NCBI RefSeq assembly: GCF_002811765.1
Contig: NZ_NPDR01000001.1
Span: 434,001 to 498,000, forward strand
Length of the DNA: 64,000 bases
Origin: Leptospira saintgironsiae
Lineage (GTDB): Bacteria; Spirochaetota; Leptospiria; Leptospirales; Leptospiraceae
Reading direction: 5' to 3'
The position numbers and the translations under genes are program-made. Shown piece after piece: positions 10,309-20,677 of this stretch (the stretch's first letter is position 1; every line of letters starts with the position of its first letter). Under the pieces are notes generated by a model that made no database searches, was not told the DNA's origin, and saw nothing but the letters and a program-made list of their open reading frames with translations.

Positions 10309-11043
10309 TTACTTACAATAACCAGCCATCGTAAATCCTAACTCATATGCTGTAAAAATTTGGATATTGGCAGCCCAGGCAAGTTTCGAATCAGCGTCTG
10401 TTAAACCAGAAGTTGCGATCGTGATAGGATTTAGTATTTTTTGAGTGAATTCGCATGGAGAGACAGGAATGCCTTGGTCTCCTTTCATATATTTTCCAAG
10501 AGAGAAGAATAGAAAGTTTCTTATAATCTGAGATTTGCCCTGCACTGCATTTGCAAATTTAAGATAAGAGTCTAAATTTGTTTCGAGCTCTTGCCTTGCC
10601 TTTAAATCCAACGGATTCTTTTTTAATTTTGCAGAAGTAGCCTGAAATTTTTTTTCTAAATTAAATCTGACTTTTTCAGCACAAAAGAATTCTGTTCCTT
10701 CTTTTGCATTTAAGGTCTCGTACTTGATCCTATAATATTCTAGTTTTCCGTCTTTGTTTTGGTGGAGATGTTTTCCTTCCCCTGCTTCTGGAACATAAAC
10801 AATTTGGCCGGTTCGATAGGCGTCCTTACCGGTATCGTGTTCGGAAATTTTTTTTAAAGTGTCGAACATGACTATATCTTCGCCAGAAAGATTAGAATTA
10901 TCAGAGGCAAGGAAATGCAAACATGCATTTTCCAGATTTGGATAGTTTATATAAGACTGCTGTAGGTTTTTGGCTGAGGAAAGACAGGACAAGAAAGAAA
11001 ATAGAAAGCTAAGCTGAGTTAGAGAATAAAGGATGTTTTTCAT
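10309..11043 (-). CDS. Putative lipoprotein of unknown function
   Basis: A 244-residue protein with a signal peptide ending in the spirochaetal lipobox FLSC (C20), so it is probably lipidated. The mature part is mixed, with a Lys-rich helical stretch (about 130-165) and four further cysteines scattered towards the C-terminus (SPCEF, GYCK). I do not recognise a domain. It stands alone between the acyl-CoA synthetase and the small basic protein; the upstream region has no clear operator. Confidence 0.7.
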   Translation of the reverse strand: MKNILYSLTQLSFLFSFLSCLSSAKNLQQSYINYPNLENACLHFLASDNSNLSGEDIVMFDTLKKISEHDTGKDAYRTGQIVYVPEAGEGKHLHQNKDGKLEYYRIKYETLNAKEGTEFFCAEKVRFNLEKKFQATSAKLKKNPLDLKARQELETNLDSYLKFANAVQGKSQIIRNFLFFSLGKYMKGDQGIPVSPCEFTQKILNPITIATSGLTDADSKLAWAANIQIFTAYELGFTMAGYCK

Positions 11044-11223
11044 ATTGCTAAGTACATATATAGTTATTAATAAATGCGATTTAAAGAGCAGTTATGATTC
11101 AGCGTATCTAACGTTCCTTGATTAGTAGATTTTTGTTTGACGTACAACTAAAAGAACCCTTACGATGAGACATAGTCCCTTTATAGATGTCTTATTTATT
11201 AAGATAGGAAAGGAGGTGATTCC

Positions 11224-11409
11224 ATGGCTACAAATCCACCATCAGGTGACAATCATCGGGTCGGACAAGTAAAGGACCGATCTCAGGTCTATAATCCAAA
11301 GACTGAACATTGGGTTAAAAGAGACGCTGAGACCGGTAGGTTTATAGACCAAAAAACGTCTAGTGACCAACCCTTTAAAGGAGTTCGAAAAGAAAACCCC
11401 AATAAGTAG
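11224..11409 (+). CDS. Small conserved basic protein (61 residues)
   Basis: A short hydrophilic protein, MATNPPSGDNHRVGQVKDR at the start, then SQVYNPKTEHWVKRD and PFKGVRKENPNK. Similar small proteins with the SGDN-R-G-VKDRSQVYNPKT pattern occur across several bacterial phyla, to my recollection, without a known function. AAAGGAGGTGATTCC gives an almost perfect ribosome binding site with 8 bases to the ATG, pointing to high expression. A terminator follows at 11477. Confidence 0.82.
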   Translation: MATNPPSGDNHRVGQVKDRSQVYNPKTEHWVKRDAETGRFIDQKTSSDQPFKGVRKENPNK

Positions 11410-11476
11410 AAGCTTGGAACCTTAAGCTACTCTTTACTTTTGCCAAAGAGGGAAGTAGCAAGGGACGTACACTCAA

Positions 11477-11502
11477 TGCGACCTTACGGTCGCACTTTTT
11501 TC
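11477..11502 (+). terminator. Terminator after the small basic protein gene
   Basis: TGCGACC, loop TTAC, GGTCGCA, then CTTTTTTC: a perfect 7-bp stem with a six-T run, 67 bases after the stop at 11409. Confidence 0.88.
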
Positions 11503-11644
11503 ATTTTACCAAATGTTTTAAAACTTGGGTACCATTTTTTAAATCATTTTATAAAGAATTATAATTAATTCAAAAACTTGTATTTCTTTAAAACAAACCG
11601 AATCTCCCTTATACTCGAATGTTCTTTTAACATTTATTCCGAAA

Positions 11645-11796
11645 AAGGGACTCGCCTCTACGCAGTTTACCATCGTGGTAAACTAAGCTCCAAGGCGTCT
11701 TTCTCGCGTCTTCGTCCATCCATGGACTCAGATCGCGTTTGCGACGTTCCCTATGGGTCACTGCAAACGCTTTCGCTTGAAAGCTTCGAGTCCCTT
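11645..11796. repeat. Hairpin-rich block bounded by AAGGGACTCG inverted repeats
   Basis: This stretch carries no convincing gene. It is bounded by AAGGGACTCG (11645-11654) and its exact inverse (11787-11796). Inside are perfect stems: AGTTTACCA/TGGTAAACT with a 3-base loop (11664-11684), GTCCAT/ATGGAC, GCGTTTGC/GCAAACGC (11735-11742 with 11763-11770) and GCTTTC/GAAAGC. The same AAGGGACTCG recurs at 11835-11844 as the T-arm complement of the neighbouring tRNA-Leu. It may be a tRNA-associated repeat, a mobile palindromic element or a structured RNA; the sequence alone does not decide. The rest of 11503-11644 is A/T-rich and shows nothing I recognise. Confidence 0.65.
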
Positions 11797-11826
11797 AGGT
11801 CTTGATTTAATATGAGCGAAATTTTT

Positions 11827-11908
11827 TGCCGAAGAAGGGACTCGAACCCCCACGGTGTTACCCGCTGGTACCTGAAACCAGTGCGTCTACCAATTCCGCC
11901 ACTTCGAC
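11827..11908 (-). tRNA. tRNA-Leu (anticodon CAG)
   Basis: On the minus strand GTCGAAG at the 5' end pairs with CTTCGGC at the 3' end (one G-U), followed by discriminator A. The anticodon stem CTGGT/ACCAG encloses TTCAGGT, giving anticodon CAG, which reads CUG. A class II variable arm (GGGTAACACC) and T-loop TTCGAGT are present. The CCA end is not encoded. A run of A follows on the minus strand. Confidence 0.96.
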
Positions 11909-12022
11909 TTGTGGTTGGAGGGATGTTTCCCTACGGATAATTTTGCCTTTAAGGACTTTCCGTCAGCTTATTTTTGGAATTCATTGACACGATAATTAAG
12001 AGGAAAGTAGGGTCAGGATATA

Positions 12023-12604
12023 ATGAAAGAAGAACGCAAAACTTCGGAGACGGACATCAAGCTCTCCCTGAATATTCGGGGTACAGGTAATTATAAATTC
12101 GATACTCAAATTCCGTTTTTCGAGCATATGCTTTCCCATGTTTCTAAACATGGTCTTCTGGATATTGATCTATGGTTGCGAGGTGACATAGAAATTGATT
12201 GTCACCATAGCGTTGAGGACACTGCAATTCTTCTCGGCGCGACCCTTCATAAGCAGTTGGGAGACAAAGCAGGTATCAGAAGATACGGTCATTACACCCT
12301 TCCAATGGACGAGGTTCTAACGACTGTCGCTGTGGATTTGGGTGGTAGATATTATTATAAATATACCGGTCCTGAACTTGTAGGTAAGTTTGGAATTTAT
12401 GATGCTGAGCTGTCGTTAGAATTCCTACAGAAGTTTGCTTTGAATGCTAAAATGAATCTTCACGTTCATGTTCATTACGGAGAAAACCGCCACCATATTC
12501 ATGAATCCATTTTTAAAGCTTTTGGTAAGGCCTTACGAATGGCGATTGAGATTGATCCTGCTGCAGGCGGAGCTATTCCTTCTACCAAAGGTGTTTTGGA
12601 ATGA
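12023..12604 (+). CDS. hisB: Imidazoleglycerol-phosphate dehydratase
   Basis: HisB removes water from imidazole glycerol phosphate in histidine synthesis. The 193-residue monofunctional form has the metal-binding His clusters [19 protein letters not shown], the [14 protein letters not shown] repeat and the C-terminal PSTKGVLE. No HisB phosphatase domain is fused. It opens the hisB-hisH-hisA run: its TGA overlaps the hisH ATG by 4 bases, indicating translational coupling. AGGA lies 5 bases before the ATG. Confidence 0.97.
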   Translation: MKEERKTSETDIKLSLNIRGTGNYKFDTQIPFFEHMLSHVSKHGLLDIDLWLRGDIEIDCHHSVEDTAILLGATLHKQLGDKAGIRRYGHYTLPMDEVLTTVAVDLGGRYYYKYTGPELVGKFGIYDAELSLEFLQKFALNAKMNLHVHVHYGENRHHIHESIFKAFGKALRMAIEIDPAAGGAIPSTKGVLE

Positions 12605-13233
12605 TAGCCGTTCTTGATTATGGAATGGGAAATATTCACTCCTGCTTAAAAGCGATCTCACTTTTTACTAAAGATTTTTCTTATACAAAGGATCCATCCG
12701 TTTTGAAACAAGCGGATGCGATCATTCTTCCAGGTGATGGCCATTTTGATAAGGCTATGAGAAATCTGAATGAATCAGGTTTGAGAACTTATGTAGATGA
12801 TCATGTGAAGGCAGAAAAACCTTTGTTCGGGATCTGTATCGGTTTTCAAATTTTATTCGAAGATTCGGATGAGGTTGTTTCAGGTAATAAGAATACAACT
12901 GTTCCAGGACTAGGTTATGTCAAAGGTAAGATCCGTAAGTTTAAGGGAAAAAACTACAAGGTCCCTCATATCGGATGGAATAAGTTATACCAAAGAAATC
13001 CTTCCAAAAGTAATTTATTGAAAAATTTAGAAGACGAATCCTTCGCATATTTTATACACTCCTACCGTCCCGTTGGAGTGGAGAATTCTGCGATCACTGG
13101 TTTCTGCGATTATTATGGGGAGAAGTTCCCAGCAGTGGTTGAGAAAGGAAATGTTTTCGGAACACAATTCCATCCTGAAAAATCCTATTCCTTCGGTCTA
13201 AAGATTCTGGAGAACTTTATTCAATCCTTATGA
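12601..13233 (+). CDS. hisH: Imidazole glycerol phosphate synthase glutaminase subunit
   Basis: HisH supplies ammonia from glutamine to HisF. The 210-residue class I amidotransferase shows [13 protein letters not shown] at the start, oxyanion region LPGDGHF, nucleophile Cys in [11 protein letters not shown], and the catalytic His in TQFHPEKS. It overlaps hisB and hisA by 4 bases each. HisF, its partner, is not in this window, so the his genes are split or hisF lies elsewhere. Confidence 0.97.
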   Translation: MIAVLDYGMGNIHSCLKAISLFTKDFSYTKDPSVLKQADAIILPGDGHFDKAMRNLNESGLRTYVDDHVKAEKPLFGICIGFQILFEDSDEVVSGNKNTTVPGLGYVKGKIRKFKGKNYKVPHIGWNKLYQRNPSKSNLLKNLEDESFAYFIHSYRPVGVENSAITGFCDYYGEKFPAVVEKGNVFGTQFHPEKSYSFGLKILENFIQSL

Positions 13234-13964
13234 TTTTAATTCCAGCCATTGATTTGTTGGATAATTGCGCTGTCAGATTATTCAAAGGCAATTACGACGA
13301 GAAAACAATCTACTCCACCGAGCCTTGGAAACTTGCCGAGGGTTTCGAAAGAAACGGTGCCACTCTTTTACATCTTGTAGATTTGAACGGTGCAAGAAAT
13401 CAGATCGGGATCAATACTGAGTCTATTTCAAAAATTCGTAAATCTTCTAATCTGAAAATCCAACTAGGTGGTGGGATCAGAGATAAGGAGAAATTAGAAT
13501 ATTATGATTCAATCGGTATTGATCGTTTTATTCTAGGAACTGCTGCAGTAAATAATCCAGAACTTCTGGACTTCGCTTTAGAGAAGTACGGAGAAGATAG
13601 GATTGTCGTAGCAGTCGATGCAAGGGACGGGATAGTCAAAATTGCAGGTTGGGAAGTAGACTCCGGTGTGAAGTATCTGGACCTTCTCGAAAAAATGCAA
13701 CAAGCAGGTATCCGTAATATTATCTTCACGGATATCGCCCAAGATGGAACTTTGGCGGGTCCAAACCTTAACGCATATAAGGAAATTCTAAGCAGATATA
13801 ATTTTCAAGTAATTGCATCCGGCGGTATTTCTTCTTTGAAAGATATCATGGCGCTATCTGCATTGGGGACTTCTGTTCCGATGTACGGTGTGATTACTGG
13901 AAAAGCTTTATATGAAGGTAAAATAGATCTGGCCGAAGCTATTACAAGTCTGGGCTCCGATTAA
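13230..13964 (+). CDS. hisA: Phosphoribosylformimino-ProFAR isomerase
   Basis: HisA carries out the Amadori rearrangement of ProFAR to PRFAR on a (beta/alpha)8 barrel. The 244 residues include the catalytic Asp in PAIDLLDN, the first phosphate loop QLGGGIRD, the second catalytic Asp in [14 protein letters not shown], and the second phosphate loop ASGGISS. It is the last gene of the overlapping his run. No terminator hairpin is obvious before the next gene at 14060. Confidence 0.96.
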   Translation: MILIPAIDLLDNCAVRLFKGNYDEKTIYSTEPWKLAEGFERNGATLLHLVDLNGARNQIGINTESISKIRKSSNLKIQLGGGIRDKEKLEYYDSIGIDRFILGTAAVNNPELLDFALEKYGEDRIVVAVDARDGIVKIAGWEVDSGVKYLDLLEKMQQAGIRNIIFTDIAQDGTLAGPNLNAYKEILSRYNFQVIASGGISSLKDIMALSALGTSVPMYGVITGKALYEGKIDLAEAITSLGSD

Positions 13965-14059
13965 TTTTTAATTCCTTTTTATAAGTACAGATCTACATAT
14001 TTTTTCTTTCCTTATGCCTTCCAGATACGTATAAAGGTATTTTGTAATCGGAGTCCCGA

Positions 14060-15277
14060 ATGAAAAAACTGTCCCCTAGCTCTATTCTTGCCGTAATTTC
14101 CGGTATTGCAGCGTTTATCTCGTTCTTATTGATTCGAAAATATTTCGGCGGAGAAACTGCGGACGGACTTGCACAATCACTTTGTGATGCAGTCAGTGAA
14201 TCAGGTTCTTGTTCCAAAGTTTCCGAGAGCAGCATCTCTGCGATCAGAAATATCCCTTGGATTGGAGATATTCCAATTGCACTTTTAGGATTCGCATTTT
14301 ACGGATTCGTTACATACCTTTTCATCCGATCTGAAAAAAGTGCTGAAAATAAAGAAGGATACCTTCTTCTTTCCTTTTACATTTTGCTCTTAGCGCTGGT
14401 AGCCGATCTTGGGTTGTTCTCCGCTTCCGTATTTTATATAGATGCAATATGCGGACTTTGTGCAGTTACTTGGATCTCCACTTTGATCTTGGTTGCTGGG
14501 ACCTTCTTCCAAATTAAAGACTATAAGGACAAATCTTTGAAAAAAGCATTCAGCATTTTCCAGATAGAAGGTTTAAATACTGCCATAGTAGTTTTATTAT
14601 TTTTAGCAGCAGGTCAAATTGGTGGAAAATCTTTCCATGATTCTTTAGTAGATGGAGAACATACTGGTGTTGCTCAGATCCAAAAACAAATGGCTGAGTA
14701 CGAAAAAGCTCAACCAGTTTCAATTGATCTGCAAGGTTCTTCTATACAAGGAGATCCTAATGCTCCAATTACAATCGTAAAATTTGCTGACTTCAATTGT
14801 GGTCACTGCATGGATACTTCTCATATCTTAAAAAGGGTTTTGAGAGATTATCCAGGTCTAGTTAAGATCGTTTATAAAAATTTCCCACTCGATGCAAATT
14901 GTAACCGATTGGTCCAATCTCCTCGTCCAGATGCAAGTTCTTGCGTGGCGGCTTCTGCTGCAATTTGTGCAGATAAGCAGAATAAATTTCCTGCGGTTTA
15001 CGAAGGGCTTTATAGAAATACTGAAAATCGTATTGCTCATTCCCCTGCTTCTGTACTGAGCTTAGCACAACAAGAAGGATTGGATATGAACCAGTTCCGT
15101 GCTTGTTTGTCTTCTCCTGCGGTTCGTAATCAGATCAATAAAGAAGTAGATGATGCTGAAAAGGTAGAGATCCACAGCACACCTAGTTTATTTATTAATA
15201 ATAAACCGATCCAAAGTGGAACTCCTAAGGAAGCTTTCTTAAGAGCTTTGATCGAAAGTTTAATTAAGAAGGTTTGA
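14060..15277 (+). CDS. VKOR-DsbA fusion, disulfide-bond forming membrane enzyme
   Basis: A 405-residue fusion of vitamin K epoxide reductase and a DsbA-like thioredoxin domain. The N-terminal part has about five membrane segments, loop cysteines C42 and C51, and the redox pair C131-G-L-C134. The C-terminal domain has C247-G-H-C250 and the cis-proline loop STPSLFIN. VKOR should pass electrons from the periplasmic CGHC to quinone, replacing DsbB. Fusions of this type are known in several bacteria, including Leptospira. GGAG precedes the ATG. A small zinc-ribbon membrane protein follows after 8 bases, probably in the same transcript. Confidence 0.94.
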   Translation: MKKLSPSSILAVISGIAAFISFLLIRKYFGGETADGLAQSLCDAVSESGSCSKVSESSISAIRNIPWIGDIPIALLGFAFYGFVTYLFIRSEKSAENKEGYLLLSFYILLLALVADLGLFSASVFYIDAICGLCAVTWISTLILVAGTFFQIKDYKDKSLKKAFSIFQIEGLNTAIVVLLFLAAGQIGGKSFHDSLVDGEHTGVAQIQKQMAEYEKAQPVSIDLQGSSIQGDPNAPITIVKFADFNCGHCMDTSHILKRVLRDYPGLVKIVYKNFPLDANCNRLVQSPRPDASSCVAASAAICADKQNKFPAVYEGLYRNTENRIAHSPASVLSLAQQEGLDMNQFRACLSSPAVRNQINKEVDDAEKVEIHSTPSLFINNKPIQSGTPKEAFLRALIESLIKKV

Positions 15278-15285
15278 GGTTTTAA

Positions 15286-15828
15286 GTGTCGGAAGCAGCC
15301 GAAGTCTCTAAAAAGAATTTTTATTGTAGGAACTGCGGCTCTTCCATTCTTTCCGATTCGGAAAAATGTTTGTTTTGTGGTTCTTTTCAGTTACCTGGAA
15401 GAATTCCTTTTTTCAAATTTCTATCTGAAAGTAGATTATTCAGAACTGCTTTCTTTTTTCCTTTTTCTGCGCTGATTGCTTTTGCTCTTCCGATTATACA
15501 CGCATTGAATCCAATTCCATTTTTAGATTGGTCTTGGGTGCTTCTAATTTCCTTTTTCTTTTTTACATTCTCCATATTTGGATTTGTTTCGGAATGGATC
15601 TTTTTGAATAAATTCAAAGGAGATGCAAAGGATTTTAGAGAAGGTTTCTTTGAATGGCAGAAGACCTTGTATCTTCGCAATCCTTATCTTTCCTATTTCG
15701 GAATGTTCTTATTTGTATGTGTTCCTTTGCTAAATTGGGAAAATCATTTTTCTTTTGCGGCATCTTCTTCCGCGATCTGGACATTATTACTAGTATTCTT
15801 ATCTAAAATCCTCATCCCACTTTTCTAA
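15286..15828 (+). CDS. Zinc-ribbon membrane protein of unknown function
   Basis: The 180-residue product starts at GTG 15286 with GAGG 8 bases upstream. Residues 13-33 form a zinc ribbon (CRNCG ... CLFCG), and the rest contains four hydrophobic segments (about 50-70, 81-102, 138-150 and 157-178), so the ribbon probably faces the cytoplasm. I do not recognise a family. It sits between the VKOR-DsbA gene and the DUF885 gene with short spacings and is probably cotranscribed. Confidence 0.75.
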   Translation: MSEAAEVSKKNFYCRNCGSSILSDSEKCLFCGSFQLPGRIPFFKFLSESRLFRTAFFFPFSALIAFALPIIHALNPIPFLDWSWVLLISFFFFTFSIFGFVSEWIFLNKFKGDAKDFREGFFEWQKTLYLRNPYLSYFGMFLFVCVPLLNWENHFSFAASSSAIWTLLLVFLSKILIPLF

Positions 15829-15846
15829 ACATCGGAGTACTTATCC

Positions 15847-17667
15847 ATGCTGAAGAAGATCCTGATCATCTCTCTATCTGCTATTGCCATACTTGCCCTT
15901 TCTTTCGGAATTTTAATTTGGCATACGATCAATTTCCGGCCGATCACATTAGGTTTATATTATGAAAAGATCTTTTGGGAAAATGTTTTGGATGACCCGG
16001 AAACTTTAACTTCTCTTCGAATTTTGGATTCTTGGGGAATCACTTCTCATAATTATAAATGGACCGACTCTTCTCCAGAAAAAGAAATGGAAAGAGCGGA
16101 TAAAGCAAAAAGAGATCTAGAAATTCTTAAAACATACGATTCTTCCAGACTAAGTGGAGAAGATAAGATCTATTATAAAGCTTTAGAATGGGATCTGGAA
16201 CTTGCGGCGGATTACGAAAAATACATTTATAATTCTTATCCAGTAAACCAACTATTTGGTGTCCAAAATCATATCCCTTCCTTCTTAGCAACTTCACATA
16301 TGATAGAAGATTACGAAGATGTAGGATCTTATATTGCAAGGCTAAAAGGAATTTCTGAAAAGCTGGATCAAGTGATCCGTGGTTTGGAAATCAGACAATC
16401 TAATGGTGTGATCCCACCTGATTTCATTTTAAAAAGGGTTTTGGATGAATTAAAAAATTTCAGGGTCAAAAATCCGGAAGATAATATTCTATATGTAAGT
16501 CTTCGCAAAAAAATAGAGAAAAATGATGAGATCCTTTCTGAGCAGAAAACTTCTTCCTTAGCAGAAGTAAAAAAGATCTTAGAAACTTCTGTTTATCCAG
16601 CCTATTCTAAACTTCAAAATTTTCTAGAACAACAACTTAAGTCAGCAGATAGTAAAGCAGGAGTTTGGAAACTTCCGAATGGGGAAAAGTTTTACGCACA
16701 TACTTTAAAATATCATACTACGACCAATCTTTCTCCAGAAGAAGTCCATTCTATCGGTCTTTCAGAAGTGGCAAGAATACAAACTGAAATGAAATCCATT
16801 TTGGAAAATTCGGGGATCAAAGTTTCGAATCTACAAACTACGATAAGTCAGTTGAGAGAAAAACCTGAGTTTCAATTTCCAAATACACCAGAAGGAAAAG
16901 AGAAAGTTATCGAGGTTTATAAAGAGATCTTAAAAGAATCGATCGAAAAATCTAAACCTATCTTTCCATCTTGGCCAAAAGCAAAAGTACTTGTGGAAAG
17001 AATTCCTGAATTCAAAGAAGCAGGAGCACCTGGAGCTTATTATGAAGAGCCTAGTCTAGATGGGAAACGTCCAGGTGTATTCTATGCAAACCTTCGCGAT
17101 TTAAAAGAAATTCCAAAATTTGGGATGAATACATTAACATATCATGAAACGATCCCAGGTCATCATTTACAAATTGCTTGGTCCCAAGAATTAACTTCTG
17201 CACCTAGAAAATTAAGAACCACACATTTCACTGCATTTGTAGAAGGTTGGGCATTATACGCGGAAAGACTCGCCAAAGATTATAACTTTTACTCTGACCC
17301 CTATGTGGATCTAGGAAGACTCCAAGCAGAATTGTTCAGAGCAGTTCGTTTGGTTGTAGATACCGGAATTCATTATAAACGTTGGAGTAGAGAAGACACA
17401 ATTCGTTATATGTCTGACAATACTGGTATGGCTCCCAAAGAAGTCTCTGCAGAGATTGAAAGATATATTGTTTATCCTGGACAGGCATGCTCTTACAAGA
17501 TCGGAATGATCTCTTTTTTAAAAATGAGAGAAGATTGGAAGTCTGTCAAAGGAGAAGCTTTCGATATCAAAGAATATCATGGCTTTGTTTTAGGAAAAGG
17601 TTCTCTTCCTTTAGAAATTTTAGAAAAAGCTTCTAAGGAAGAATTAGGACTAATTCCTAAAGACTAG
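15847..17667 (+). CDS. DUF885 family zinc peptidase-like protein
   Basis: A 606-residue protein with an N-terminal hydrophobic segment (residues 4-26) that is either a signal anchor or signal peptide, so the body is probably periplasmic. It matches DUF885: [14 protein letters not shown] with H433-E434 and H438, [15 protein letters not shown], and the late [11 protein letters not shown]. This pattern is that of HExxxH-type gluzincin-like carboxypeptidases/dipeptidases. The substrate is unknown. GGAG lies 10 bases before the ATG. The stop overlaps the convergent thiD stop by 4 bases. Confidence 0.88.
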   Translation: MLKKILIISLSAIAILALSFGILIWHTINFRPITLGLYYEKIFWENVLDDPETLTSLRILDSWGITSHNYKWTDSSPEKEMERADKAKRDLEILKTYDSSRLSGEDKIYYKALEWDLELAADYEKYIYNSYPVNQLFGVQNHIPSFLATSHMIEDYEDVGSYIARLKGISEKLDQVIRGLEIRQSNGVIPPDFILKRVLDELKNFRVKNPEDNILYVSLRKKIEKNDEILSEQKTSSLAEVKKILETSVYPAYSKLQNFLEQQLKSADSKAGVWKLPNGEKFYAHTLKYHTTTNLSPEEVHSIGLSEVARIQTEMKSILENSGIKVSNLQTTISQLREKPEFQFPNTPEGKEKVIEVYKEILKESIEKSKPIFPSWPKAKVLVERIPEFKEAGAPGAYYEEPSLDGKRPGVFYANLRDLKEIPKFGMNTLTYHETIPGHHLQIAWSQELTSAPRKLRTTHFTAFVEGWALYAERLAKDYNFYSDPYVDLGRLQAELFRAVRLVVDTGIHYKRWSREDTIRYMSDNTGMAPKEVSAEIERYIVYPGQACSYKIGMISFLKMREDWKSVKGEAFDIKEYHGFVLGKGSLPLEILEKASKEELGLIPKD

Positions 17668-18467
17668 ATTACAGGATTATGATTTAATGTCTTGGTCTTT
17701 CCAGCTGGAAAAGATTGTAAGATGGCTGCATGTAGGAATTCTCTAGCCTTAGTTACTGAGTCAGAGAGAGAAGATCCTTGCGCTAAATAAGAGGCTATCG
17801 CAGAAGAATAAGTACAGCCTGTTCCGTGTGGATTAAAATCTTTTACAAAAGGTTTTGTATATTTAAATATTTCTCCATTCGGCATTCCTAATACATCCAG
17901 CGCCTCAGTTGAATTTTTGATATGACCACCTTTTAATAAAACAGGCACTCCTAGTTTTTTAGAAAGAGAAATCGCTTCTGTCTCCATGGATTCGATTTTG
18001 TAAATTTCTCCAGAACCTAAAATTTTTGCCTCGTCTAGATTCGGAGTAACTATACTTGCCATCGGAATTAATTCAGAGATTAAAGATTGGATTGCTTCAT
18101 CTTGTAAAAGTTTGGCACCACTTGTTGCAACCATTACTGGATCCAAAACTAATTCGAAGTTTTGACCTTTCGTTTTATACTCTTTTAAGATTTTAGAAAT
18201 TTTTCGGATCAGGCTTTCTGAGAATAACATTCCGGTTTTGATTGCCTTTACCGGAAAATAAGAGAGAACAGCTACGAGTTGTTTTTCAAGAAAATCAGGA
18301 TCTACCTCTAGAATACCTGTGACACCATCTGGATTTTGAGCTGTTAAACAAGTGATTACGGAAGTTCCAAAAGATCCGGTGAAGTTGAAAGTTTTTAGAT
18401 CTGCTTGGATGCCTGCCCCACCTCCGGAATCAGAACCTGCGATTGTTAATACTACCGGCTTTTGCAT
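17664..18467 (-). CDS. thiD: Hydroxymethylpyrimidine/phosphomethylpyrimidine kinase
   Basis: ThiD phosphorylates HMP and HMP-P for thiamine synthesis. The 267-residue ribokinase-fold protein shows [21 protein letters not shown] at the start, PVMVATSG in the middle, LLKGGH, and the anion-hole motif [18 protein letters not shown] with catalytic Asp position replaced by the usual GTGC Cys type. No TPP riboswitch fits in the 18-base gap upstream. It is the third gene of a minus-strand group: histidine kinase, alkyltransferase-like protein, thiD. Confidence 0.93.
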   Translation of the reverse strand: MQKPVVLTIAGSDSGGGAGIQADLKTFNFTGSFGTSVITCLTAQNPDGVTGILEVDPDFLEKQLVAVLSYFPVKAIKTGMLFSESLIRKISKILKEYKTKGQNFELVLDPVMVATSGAKLLQDEAIQSLISELIPMASIVTPNLDEAKILGSGEIYKIESMETEAISLSKKLGVPVLLKGGHIKNSTEALDVLGMPNGEIFKYTKPFVKDFNPHGTGCTYSSAIASYLAQGSSLSDSVTKAREFLHAAILQSFPAGKTKTLNHNPVI

Positions 18468-18485
18468 TAGGAACCTTACAGTAAA

Positions 18486-18839
18486 TTAATCAGGCCAGCC
18501 GAATCGTTTCCAATCCACGACCTCTTCTCTAGAAAACTTGATACCTTCTGATTCTAAAAGTTTTTTTTGTATAATAGCTCTAGGAGTATCACCTCTATGA
18601 GAAATTTTTCCCATACTATTGATAACTCTTTGCCAAGGGATCTTCTGTTCTTGGTCTTTTTTTAGCGCGTTTAAAGCATAACCCACTGCTCTGGCGGCTC
18701 TTGGTTTTCCGATCAAGACTGCAATCCTGCCGTAACTTGTGACTTTTCCTTTTGGGACCTTTTTTACAATTTTATAAACTAGATCATAAAAGTTCTCTGA
18801 CTTTGGTTCTTTCTTTTTCTTTTTAGGTTTTGCTGTCAT
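18486..18839 (-). CDS. Alkyltransferase-like protein (ATL, MGMT family)
   Basis: A 117-residue protein of the O6-alkylguanine methyltransferase fold. The active-site motif is P68-W69-Q-R-V, with tryptophan where repair enzymes have the acceptor cysteine (PCHRV), so it should bind alkylated guanine without removing the alkyl group and may flag it for nucleotide excision repair, as ATL proteins do. The helix-turn-helix region [20 protein letters not shown] keeps the arginine finger. The Lys-rich N-terminus is an extension. Its ATG overlaps the histidine kinase stop by 4 bases (18836-18839). Confidence 0.88.
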   Translation of the reverse strand: MTAKPKKKKKEPKSENFYDLVYKIVKKVPKGKVTSYGRIAVLIGKPRAARAVGYALNALKKDQEQKIPWQRVINSMGKISHRGDTPRAIIQKKLLESEGIKFSREEVVDWKRFGWPD

Positions 18840-20650
18840 ACGGCAGGTTTTTCTAAACTTGTTTCTGCATTTGGTTGAGGAGGTCTAAGAGGCAATTCGA
18901 CTTTGAAGACTGTTTTTCCAGGTATAGATTCAACAGTGATCTTTCCTTTATGTTTCTCCACGATACCTTTTACGATACCAAGGCCGAGTCCGGAACCTTC
19001 TCCCTGATCTTTAGTGGTGAAGAATGGATCCCAGATCCTATCCTTAATGGAAGAGTCAATCCCTGGACCATCGTCTTGAACTTCTATAGTAACTGTGTCG
19101 CCAGCGGAATACGCTGATAATTCAATTGTTCCCTGGCCTCTGATTGCCTGGTTTGCATTTTGGATTAGATTGGTCCAAACCTGATTTAATTCATCCGGAT
19201 TACATACAACCTTAGGAATACTGGAGAAGTTCTTCTTCACTTCTACTCCATACTTCAGTTGGTTATTCATGATCACCAAAGTATTTTCGATACCTTCTAT
19301 TAAATCTGCGCTAGTGAAAGATTTGCTTTGGTCTAGGTGAGAATAATATTTTAAGGCTTTTACGATCCGAACAATATTTTTAATAGAATATTTGATATTC
19401 TTAATATTTCGATTGGTGTTGGATGCATGTTTTAGCATCTCATATCCGGATTTTGCACCTTGTGCTAAAATCTCCATGATATATTTTCGGACTTCCATAA
19501 CATCATTTTCGATAATAAAAGAAGACACTTCTCCGGCTAGGGAAACTTCGATCCCCATTTCGACCATTTCGTCTTTCAATTCTCTTTTGATCCGGAACTT
19601 GTCCTTGGATTCCATTGCCTGGCTTTTTTTCCGATCTCTTAAGATATGAAGAAGTGCAACTTCGAACGATTTTCGTAACTTTTTGTTCCTTGCGAATCTA
19701 ACTATTTCGAATACGTTCTTTACGATATAATTCATATTCGATTCTAAATTGTCAGCAGAACCGTTGATAACTCCTGCAGGAGTATTGATCTCGTGTGCAA
19801 TCCCCGCAACCATCGTTCCTAAAGACGCCATTTTTTCGGACATGATAAGTTGTGACTGTGCGCTCTCCAACTCTTGGGTTCTATGCCGGACTTTTTCTTC
19901 GAGAGTTTCTGTAAGCTCTATTAGTCTTTCGTAAAAAATAGAATTGGAAAGTGACATCACTGAAACGGAACGCATTTCGTTTAGTTTTTCCAGTTCGGAA
20001 GCATTGTACCTTCTTCCATCATTTTTGGGTCCTAAAACGAGCATCCCTAAAAGACTTTTGTTTAAGATAAAAGGAACAAGAAGATCCGCCTTTGTTTTTG
20101 AAGCGAATGAAAGTGCATGTTCTTTAATCTGCTGTAGTTTTACGTTTTCTACAAATTCTTCTGAATAAAAAATTTTATCATGTTCAGTGATCCATAAAAG
20201 GAAAGGATCAAAGATATAAAAATGATCTTCTCCTGATTCTCGAGGATACGGGGAGAATTTTCCAAGATCTTCTCTCCATAAGTAAATTTTAGCCCTGCTT
20301 GCGTTTATGATACTAGGAAGAAATTTCAGGATTTTATCGCAGACACTTTCCGTGATGTTGGTTGCAATCAGATCACTTTTGAATTTATCTAACGAAGAAA
20401 GGTATTTTACATATTCTTGGTCCGTCAGTTTAGAAAGAGCTGATGATAAATTCCATGCGGGTCCGAATTCATTGAACCAAATCCAGACAAAAACAGCGGC
20501 AAATGTGGTAAAAGGCAAACTGATGAGAAGCACGACTGTACGATCAGAATCCAAGGATCTGAAATCTAAACCGAATATGAGTGCCGATTGCAGAAGGAAT
20601 GCGGCTAAAACAAGACCGAATATTGGTCCGAATTTGCGTATGATTTTCAT
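18836..20650 (-). CDS. Membrane sensor histidine kinase with GAF-like domain
   Basis: A 604-residue kinase with two membrane segments (about 9-29 and 38-59) and almost no periplasmic loop, so sensing is probably internal. Residues 95-240 look like a GAF domain, 242-270 a coiled coil, and H286 lies in [13 protein letters not shown], the phosphoacceptor box. The ATPase domain has [39 protein letters not shown]. No receiver domain is fused and no response regulator lies nearby. It is translationally coupled to the ATL gene. The divergent rsgA starts a few bases away. Confidence 0.9.
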   Translation of the reverse strand: MKIIRKFGPIFGLVLAAFLLQSALIFGLDFRSLDSDRTVVLLISLPFTTFAAVFVWIWFNEFGPAWNLSSALSKLTDQEYVKYLSSLDKFKSDLIATNITESVCDKILKFLPSIINASRAKIYLWREDLGKFSPYPRESGEDHFYIFDPFLLWITEHDKIFYSEEFVENVKLQQIKEHALSFASKTKADLLVPFILNKSLLGMLVLGPKNDGRRYNASELEKLNEMRSVSVMSLSNSIFYERLIELTETLEEKVRHRTQELESAQSQLIMSEKMASLGTMVAGIAHEINTPAGVINGSADNLESNMNYIVKNVFEIVRFARNKKLRKSFEVALLHILRDRKKSQAMESKDKFRIKRELKDEMVEMGIEVSLAGEVSSFIIENDVMEVRKYIMEILAQGAKSGYEMLKHASNTNRNIKNIKYSIKNIVRIVKALKYYSHLDQSKSFTSADLIEGIENTLVIMNNQLKYGVEVKKNFSSIPKVVCNPDELNQVWTNLIQNANQAIRGQGTIELSAYSAGDTVTIEVQDDGPGIDSSIKDRIWDPFFTTKDQGEGSGLGLGIVKGIVEKHKGKITVESIPGKTVFKVELPLRPPQPNAETSLEKPAV

Positions 20651-20677
20651 CGCGTGCCTGTAAAATTAGGCTTAAGA

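Noticed and set aside
11578..11805. A 75-residue frame across the hairpin-rich block.
   Set aside because: It lies almost wholly inside the repeat block and lacks a good ribosome site; the Ser/Arg/Leu composition comes from the repeats.
11958..12022. A classic promoter before hisB (TTGACA with TATAAT).
   Set aside because: A TTGACA is present, but the TATAAT is about 29 bases further on and overlaps the start codon, so spacing is wrong.
18468..18485. TPP riboswitch before thiD.
   Set aside because: Only 18 bases lie between the ATL stop and thiD, too short for a THI box.
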